A stretch of 64,000 nt of DNA, taken from positions 32,760-96,759 of the forward strand of contig NZ_DASYTH010000474.1 in the NCBI RefSeq assembly GCF_036002505.1, written 5' to 3'. A program made the position numbers and the translations under genes. Below, one piece after another: positions 59,134-64,000 of this stretch. The DNA is from DASYTH01 sp036002505 (GTDB lineage Bacteria; Actinomycetota; Actinomycetes; Mycobacteriales; Pseudonocardiaceae). Every line of letters begins with the position of its first letter. Within the stretch, counting starts at the first letter, position 1. The notes below the pieces were generated by a model. It saw nothing but the letters and a program-made list of their open reading frames with translations, had not been told where the DNA came from and did not search any database.

Positions 59134-60405
59134 CTACTCGTCGAGCAGGCCGAGGTCGTGCGCGGCGACCAGGGCCGCGGCCCGGCTGTGCACCCGAAGC
59201 TTGCGGAACAGGTTGCTCTGCAGGTTCTCCACCGTTCGGATGGAGATGCCGAGCAGCCGCGCGGTCTGCTTGGTGGCGTGGCCGCGGCCGATCGAGGTGA
59301 GGATCTCCCGCTCGCGCGGGGTGAGGGCGAGCTCCCAGCGCTGCCAGCCGCCGTTGGAGCCGGCGTGCGACGGGCCGAGCAGGGCCCGCACGTAGGTGGA
59401 GTTCACCAGGACGTAGCCGTTGGCGGTGGCCCGGATCGCGGGCGCCAGCAGGTCGTCGACGCGGCTGGCCGGCACGGTCGCGATGCCGCCGGAGAGGGCC
59501 TTGGTCACGTCGGAGCGCTTCGGCTCACGGCTGGTCACGATCACCACGAGGTCGGTGCGCCGGCTGTCGCTCTCCGGCCAGTCGTGCTGGGTCGGGTCGA
59601 CCACCACCGTGATCACCACGTCCTGCTCGGCCTTGCCCGGGGCGCGGCCCTCCACCTCGTCGTCGAGCACCGGGATGTTGTGCTCGTCCAGTACCTCCCG
59701 GATCCGGCTGGCGAGCCGGCCGGCCGGGTCGCGCAGGATCACGCCGACCCGTCTGCGTCTTCTCGGCAGCTTCGGTTGCGCTCTCGGCGCCGGCACCGAG
59801 CGCGGCAGCAGGCCCAGCCGCACCGCGCTGGCCGCGGCGTGCGCCTGGTTGTGCACGTCCAGCTTGGCGAAGATCCGCTGCTTGTGGTTCTCCACCGTGT
59901 GCAGGCTGATGCCGAGCTCGGTGGCCACCTGCTTCGGCGGGTAGCCCGCGCTGATCAGGTAGAGCACCTGCAACTCGCGTTCCGTGAGCGTGTGCCCGTC
60001 GACCCGCTTGGCGCGCGCGGCCTCCACCGGCAGCAGCGGGTTCTTCACCGCCTCCAGCAACGCTTCCAGCCCGCTGGTGTACGAGACCAGCGCGCTCACC
60101 CCGGCGTCGTAGGCCCGGATGACGTAGGCGGTGGGCAGCGCGTCGTGCACGCCTACCATGCGCATGTCCCGGCCGGACTGCGCCAGCAGGGTCACCAGCC
60201 GCTCGTTGCTCCACCGCGGGGTGTCCGCCTCGAACACGGCCACCGCCGGTTTCCGCAGGTTGCAGAGCTGGATCAGCTCCGGTCCGGATGGTGCCGTGCC
60301 GGCCAGGGCGATCCCCGGCTCGCGCACCAGATGCCCCGCCAGCATCTCCCGTACCAGCCGGTTCTGATGTTGCAGCACGACGCTGACAGAATTGGTCCCC
60401 TCCAT
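59134..60405 (-). CDS. Double LuxR-type response-regulator-like protein (two receiver-HTH halves)
   Basis: 423 aa made of two tandem halves. The first has a receiver-like region (VSVVLQHQNRLVREMLAGHL) and the LuxR HTH LTERELQVLYLISAGYPPKQ, ending near residue 205. The second has another receiver-like region (VGVILRDPAGRLASRIREVL) and the HTH LTPREREILTSIGRGHATKQ, ending at the C-terminus. The usual phosphorylated Asp in half 1 aligns with Glu (VFEADTP), so control may not be by phosphorylation. The ATG at 60405 follows CGAGG. It is the first gene of an operon with CopC-CopD. Confidence 0.85.
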   Translation of the reverse strand: MEGTNSVSVVLQHQNRLVREMLAGHLVREPGIALAGTAPSGPELIQLCNLRKPAVAVFEADTPRWSNERLVTLLAQSGRDMRMVGVHDALPTAYVIRAYDAGVSALVSYTSGLEALLEAVKNPLLPVEAARAKRVDGHTLTERELQVLYLISAGYPPKQVATELGISLHTVENHKQRIFAKLDVHNQAHAAASAVRLGLLPRSVPAPRAQPKLPRRRRRVGVILRDPAGRLASRIREVLDEHNIPVLDDEVEGRAPGKAEQDVVITVVVDPTQHDWPESDSRRTDLVVIVTSREPKRSDVTKALSGGIATVPASRVDDLLAPAIRATANGYVLVNSTYVRALLGPSHAGSNGGWQRWELALTPREREILTSIGRGHATKQTARLLGISIRTVENLQSNLFRKLRVHSRAAALVAAHDLGLLDE

Positions 60406-60942
60406 GTGTAAACCTCGGTTCATGACACTTGTCGAACCGGTGCGTGTTACTGCGCCAGTTGCTCCCCCGGCTCCCGACACCGGTTCCCCGTTCGGCCTGT
60501 GTGACTCTGCCCACCTGCGTGGACGCTGACAGTTATCTTTCCATACTTGGGTATTTCGGTATAGACCACGCCGCGGATCAATGCTTCAAGCTAATGACCC
60601 AGACGTCGGACCTTCGAGCGGTGCGGGCCCGCGCCCGGATTGGGCTGTATGTCGGAGTATTCTGGATCATGACACAAACCCCCTAGGGGCGTCTGACTAC
60701 GCTGTTCGGCACCCGAACGGCACTTTGTCCGCCGCCGGCCCGCGAGCCATGCGCAGGCCTCGACGCCGGGCCGGCCGAGCCCACCGAATGGTCGGCGCGC
60801 TTTTCGCGTCCGGCGCCATAAAGGCTCCGCCGGGCAGGCGAATATGACCGGTGCACAATTCCCGAATCACCATTGTGGTAACCGTGTGCATGCGGTGGGC
60901 GAGAGCCGGCGTGCCGGTAGAACACCTGATCGATACGGGGTT
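60406..60942. other. Intergenic region upstream of double regulator and AlkB genes
   Basis: 537 bases between divergent genes. The composite element CCTAGG (60682-60687), N6, TGACTA (60694-60699) lies in plus orientation about 245 bp before the AlkB gene. A 9-bp inverted repeat GAACCGGTG (60434-60442) and CACCGGTTC (60478-60486) lies near the regulator start. No convincing small ORF was found. Confidence 0.5.
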
Positions 60943-61584
60943 ATGCTGGCAGGCGTGTCCATGCCACTGCAAGGGTCGCTGTTCGACAGCGCCGACAGCG
61001 AGGTGACGCTGGGCCCGCTCACGTCGCTGCGGCGCACCCCACTGCGCGCGGGGGCCTGGGTGGACGTGCTGCCCGGCTGGCTCACCGGGGCCGACTCGCT
61101 GTTCCAGCGCCTGGTCGCCGGCGTGCCGTGGGAGGCCGAACGGCGCCAGATGTACGACCGGATGGTCGATGTGCCAAGGCTTCTGCGGTTCTACCGGGAA
61201 GGTGAGCCGCTGCCGGATCCGGTGCTCGGGGCCGCCCGCGACGCGCTGAGCCGGCACTACGCCGCCGAGCTCGGCGAGCCGTTCCGCACCGCCGGCCTCT
61301 GCTTCTACCGCGACGGCCGGGACAGCGTCGCCTGGCACGGCGACCGCAACGGGCGGGGGGCGACCGAGGACACGATGGTGGCCATCCTGTCGGTCGGCGC
61401 GGCCCGCCCGCTACTGCTCCGGCCGCGCGGTGGCGGCCCGGTCATCCGGCACGCCCTGGGCCACGGTGACTTGATCGTTATGGGTGGATCGTGCCAGCGG
61501 ACCTGGGAACATGCCGTTCCCAAGGTCGCCAGGACGGCCGGTCCGCGGATCAGCGTCCAGTTCCGTCCCCGTAGCGTGAGTTGA
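60943..61584 (+). CDS. AlkB-like Fe(II)/2-oxoglutarate dioxygenase
   Basis: 213 aa. The iron ligands are visible in WHGDRNGR (His and Asp) and in CQRTWEHAVPK (second His); GPRISVQFR carries the two arginines that bind 2-oxoglutarate. The length and the LCFYRDGRDSVAWHGD block match actinobacterial AlkB proteins that repair alkylated nucleic acid bases by oxidative demethylation. The ATG at 60943 has only weak ribosome-site support; the in-frame ATG at 60961 is an alternative. It is probably a stand-alone gene. Confidence 0.9.
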   Translation: MLAGVSMPLQGSLFDSADSEVTLGPLTSLRRTPLRAGAWVDVLPGWLTGADSLFQRLVAGVPWEAERRQMYDRMVDVPRLLRFYREGEPLPDPVLGAARDALSRHYAAELGEPFRTAGLCFYRDGRDSVAWHGDRNGRGATEDTMVAILSVGAARPLLLRPRGGGPVIRHALGHGDLIVMGGSCQRTWEHAVPKVARTAGPRISVQFRPRSVS

Positions 61585-61793
61585 TCATCCACAATCGTCG
61601 GTATGAGCCTGCAAGAAGCTCGGGTCGAGTTCCGGGTTGCAAACTGTAACGGTCGACAACTCAGCCGGGATCTACTGGTGGGCGAGAGCGTTGGCCTGTC
61701 ACTCCAACGGAGTAGCCGGGGATGGCGGGCATCTACTCAGCCGTTGTGTGTGTAGGGAGGCGGTGATCGGGGCCCGCAGCAGAGAGAGGCGCA

Positions 61794-62480
61794 ATGCGCA
61801 CAATGCCGTCGCAGTCGTCGGAGGGCCAGGTCGAGCGGAACAACTACGCCGCCCCCCTCGGCACAAGATCCGGGTCGATCAAGGTGCTTCTCGCCGAGGA
61901 TCTCGACCTGCTCCGGAGCGCCCTGGTCAGCCTGCTGTCCGAGGAGGAGGACATCGAGGTCGTCGCGGCGCTCAAATGCAATGACAAGGTGACCCAGGTG
62001 GCCATGCGGCTGCGACCCGACGTCGTGGTCGTCGACGTGGACCTGCCGTGCACCAACGGCCTGTCCACGGTCCGTGAGCTGCGCCGGCGCCTGCCCGAGA
62101 CCCAGATCGTGGCGCTCGCCGCGGCCAAACCGGCCGGCCTCGTCCAGCGCCTCCTCGCCGCCGACGTCCTCGGCGCGGTCGACAAGGGCGCGCCCGCCGC
62201 CCGCCTGCTCGAAGCCATCCGCGGCGCCGCCAAGGGCGAGCTCGTCGTCGACGTCAACCTCGCCGTCGCGGCCCTCGCCGTCGAACCCAACCCGCTCACC
62301 CCGCGCGAGCTCGAGGTCCTCCGACTGGCCGCCGAAGGCGCGTCCGGCCCGGAGATCGCCGAGCAGCTCCACCTCTCCCCCGGCACCGTCCGCAACTACC
62401 TCTCCAAGGTCATCAACAAGACCACCGCCCGCACCCGCGTCGACGCCGTCCGCATCGCCCGCGAAGCCGGCTGGATCTGA
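61794..62480 (+). CDS. NarL/FixJ-type response regulator
   Basis: 228 aa. The receiver domain (KVLLAEDLDLLRSALVSLL) has the acidic pair and the phospho-acceptor Asp in VVVVDVDLP. The C-terminal LuxR HTH is LTPRELEVLRLAAEGASGPE through TVRNYLSKVINKTTARTRVD. The Thr/Ser switch position falls in VALAAAK and reads Ala, so signalling may differ slightly. No histidine kinase gene is adjacent in the window. It ends well before the insertion sequence. Start at 61794 with AGAGAGG upstream. Confidence 0.9.
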   Translation: MRTMPSQSSEGQVERNNYAAPLGTRSGSIKVLLAEDLDLLRSALVSLLSEEEDIEVVAALKCNDKVTQVAMRLRPDVVVVDVDLPCTNGLSTVRELRRRLPETQIVALAAAKPAGLVQRLLAADVLGAVDKGAPAARLLEAIRGAAKGELVVDVNLAVAALAVEPNPLTPRELEVLRLAAEGASGPEIAEQLHLSPGTVRNYLSKVINKTTARTRVDAVRIAREAGWI

Positions 62481-62811
62481 CCAGTCCCGCCTCTCCGGAA
62501 TTTTTACCTTGGTCGCGTCCCGGGGAATGGTGCGGATGGCAGGTCGATTGTGGCTGGGTGCCGTCACGGTCCCCTGAGATTTTCATGCTGGTGGAGCGCC
62601 CGCGGGTGGATGAAACTGGGTGGGTCGTCCGCTGATGTCGCTTGACCTTGGTACCGGCGAGTCCGGCCCTGAGATTGATGCTGGAACCCGTCCCGGTTGG
62701 GTACCCCGGGTTGCTGCCGTAGAGCGCGAGTCTCAGAATCTTGATCTTCTTGCGGGTTCCGCGGGCGGCGTGTCCTGCCCGTTGGGATGGATTCGCAGAA
62801 GCGGAGGTGCC
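62481..62811. other. Intergenic region containing the presumed left end of an IS110-type element
   Basis: 331 bases between the response regulator stop and the transposase start. Two related strings, CTGAGATTTTCATGCTGG (62576-62593) and CTGAGATTGATGCTGG (62670-62685), occur here. The exact left boundary is not evident because IS110 elements lack terminal inverted repeats. Confidence 0.4.
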
Positions 62812-64000
62812 GTGGAGATCATCTATTCGCGGGTCGCGGCGATCGATGTGGGCAAGCGGGAGATCGCGGTGGCCGTGCGTATGCCCGGGGACACCCCCGG
62901 ACAACGCCGGCAGCGGATCCGCAAGTACAAGACCTTCTACCCGGTGTTGCGGCAGATGGTGGCTTGGCTGGTTGAGCAGGGCGTCACGCATGTGGCGATG
63001 GAAGCGACCGGGGTGTACTGGAAGCCGGTCTTCCACGCCCTGTGCGAGGCGGAGCGGATCGAGGTGCTGCTGGTCAACGCCCGGCACGCCAAGAACGTCC
63101 CCGGCCGCAAGACCGACGTCAAGGACAGCGAGTGGCTGGCCCAGTTGCTGGAATGCGGCCTGCTGCGCGGCAGTTTCATCCCACCCAAAGACATCGCCGC
63201 GATCCGGGAGTTGACCCGTTACCGCAAGAAGCTGATCGAGACGCGGACCCGCGAGCTGCAACGGCTGTCCAAAGTCTTGGAGGACGGCGGCATCAAAATC
63301 GACTCGGTGGCCTCCACCATCACCACCCTCTCGGCGCGGGACATGATCGAAGCACTCATCGCCGGACAACGCGACCCCCGGGTGCTGGCCGAGCTGGCCC
63401 GCGGGGTGATGCGCACCAAGATCCCGGACCTGACCATGGCGTGTGCCGGCAGGTTCGGTGAGCACCACGCGCTGCTGGCCCGGCTGCACACCGACCACAT
63501 CGATCACCTCACCGCCATGATCGAGGGCCTCGACGTGCGCATCGAGGAGATGATGGACCCTTTCGCCGAACCAGTCAGACTGCTCAAGACCGTCCCGGGG
63601 ATCGGTGACCGCGCCGCGCAGGTGATCATCTCCGAGATCGGCGTGGACATGTCCCGGTTCCCGACCGCCGCGCACCTGGCCTCCTGGGCCGGACTGTGCC
63701 CGGGTAACAACGAATCGGCCGGCAAACACAAGTCCGGCCGGACCCGCAAAGGCAACACCGAGGTCCGCACCATCCTCACCGAGTGCGCCTGGGCCGCCGG
63801 CCGCACCGGCACCTACGTGGACGCCCGGTTCCGCCGCCTGCACCGCCGGTTCGGCAAGAAAGGAGGAGGAAGGGCCGCCCTCGCGATCGCCCACACCCTC
63901 ATCGTGATCATCTGGCATGTCCTGCACGACAGTGCCAAGTACCGCGACCTGGGCTCGGACTACTTCACCCGCCACGACAACCCCGAAGCACGGAAACGAC
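62812..64000 (+). mobile_element. IS110-family transposase gene, truncated by the window edge
   Basis: The GTG at 62812 with GGAGG six bases upstream opens a frame that stays open to position 64000 (396 codons). The N-terminal RuvC-like DEDD domain begins VAAIDVGKREIAVAV (first Asp), with AMEATGVYW (Glu) and KTDVKDSEWLA (Asp pair). The C-terminal Transposase_20 part has LKTVPGIGDRAAQVIISEIG and LASWAGLCPGNNESAGK, ending near the serine-containing block. This DEDD plus C-terminal arrangement defines IS110 recombinases, which in recent work use a non-coding RNA at the element end as a bridge. The stop codon is just outside the window. Confidence 0.95.

Overview
The window is high-GC actinomycete DNA. 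Codon usage, GTG/TTG starts, mycothiol-type and FxSxx-type genes, and long imperfect hairpins between genes suggest a Pseudonocardiaceae-like organism (Lentzea, Saccharothrix, Kutzneria or Amycolatopsis type). The genus is an inference. No rRNA or tRNA genes and no CRISPR array were seen.

Region 1 (1-1.6 kb): a partial alpha/beta-hydrolase gene at the left edge, divergent from an unusual in-frame fusion of a LysR DNA-binding domain to an HSL-type esterase. Region 2 (1.6-11.9 kb): a conflict-type/RiPP island. It holds two divergent NB-ARC/TPR STAND proteins, a class III nucleotidyl-cyclase-like protein followed by a decayed copy of the same gene, and a convergent fxs operon. That operon encodes a 57-aa precursor peptide, an FxsB-like radical SAM/SPASM enzyme and a HEXXH protein. 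The precursor is outside the usual gene calls, overlaps fxsB, and ends in HDSSI instead of the usual F-x-S-x-x.

Region 3 (12-24 kb): mostly housekeeping and regulatory genes: a frameshifted quinone oxidoreductase, a mycothiol-dependent-type enzyme, two paralogous TrmB/LuxR regulators next to a large secreted subtilase, a LAL-type LuxR regulator, a 42-codon secreted peptide gene in an AT-rich patch, a small hypothetical protein and a glyoxalase-fold protein. Region 4 (24-30.7 kb): a copper/redox operon with a membrane-anchored Met/His-rich protein, a giant triplicated multicopper oxidase and a YcnI protein. A CopC-CopD fusion lies separately at 57.4-59.1 kb.

Region 5 (30.8-56.9 kb): a natural-product tailoring cluster rich in deoxyaminosugar genes. 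It has an exporter, an SDR, a PhyH-type enzyme with an altered iron-ligand motif, a sugar C-methyltransferase, four GT1 glycosyltransferases, a 2,3-dehydratase, a 3,5-epimerase, two DegT-type aminotransferases, an N-methyltransferase, three other methyltransferases, a small radical SAM enzyme, two luciferase-like monooxygenases and two paralogous small proteins of unknown family. It continues with a membrane protein fused to a low-molecular-weight phosphatase, a nitroreductase, an AroD-AroE fusion whose AroD half has lost its catalytic residues, and an acyl-CoA-dehydrogenase-fold flavoprotein. One minus-strand operon of about 16 genes runs from 51.64 to 37.6 kb. No PKS, NRPS or other aglycone synthase is in the window, so the scaffold is unknown or encoded outside it.

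Region 6 (57-64 kb): 21-bp tandem repeats, CopC-CopD, a double response regulator, an AlkB-like dioxygenase, a NarL-type response regulator and an IS110-family transposase running off the right edge. A box CCTAGG (or CCTAAG) followed six bases later by TGAC recurs at four intergenic places between 30.8 and 60.7 kb and may mark promoters under one activator.
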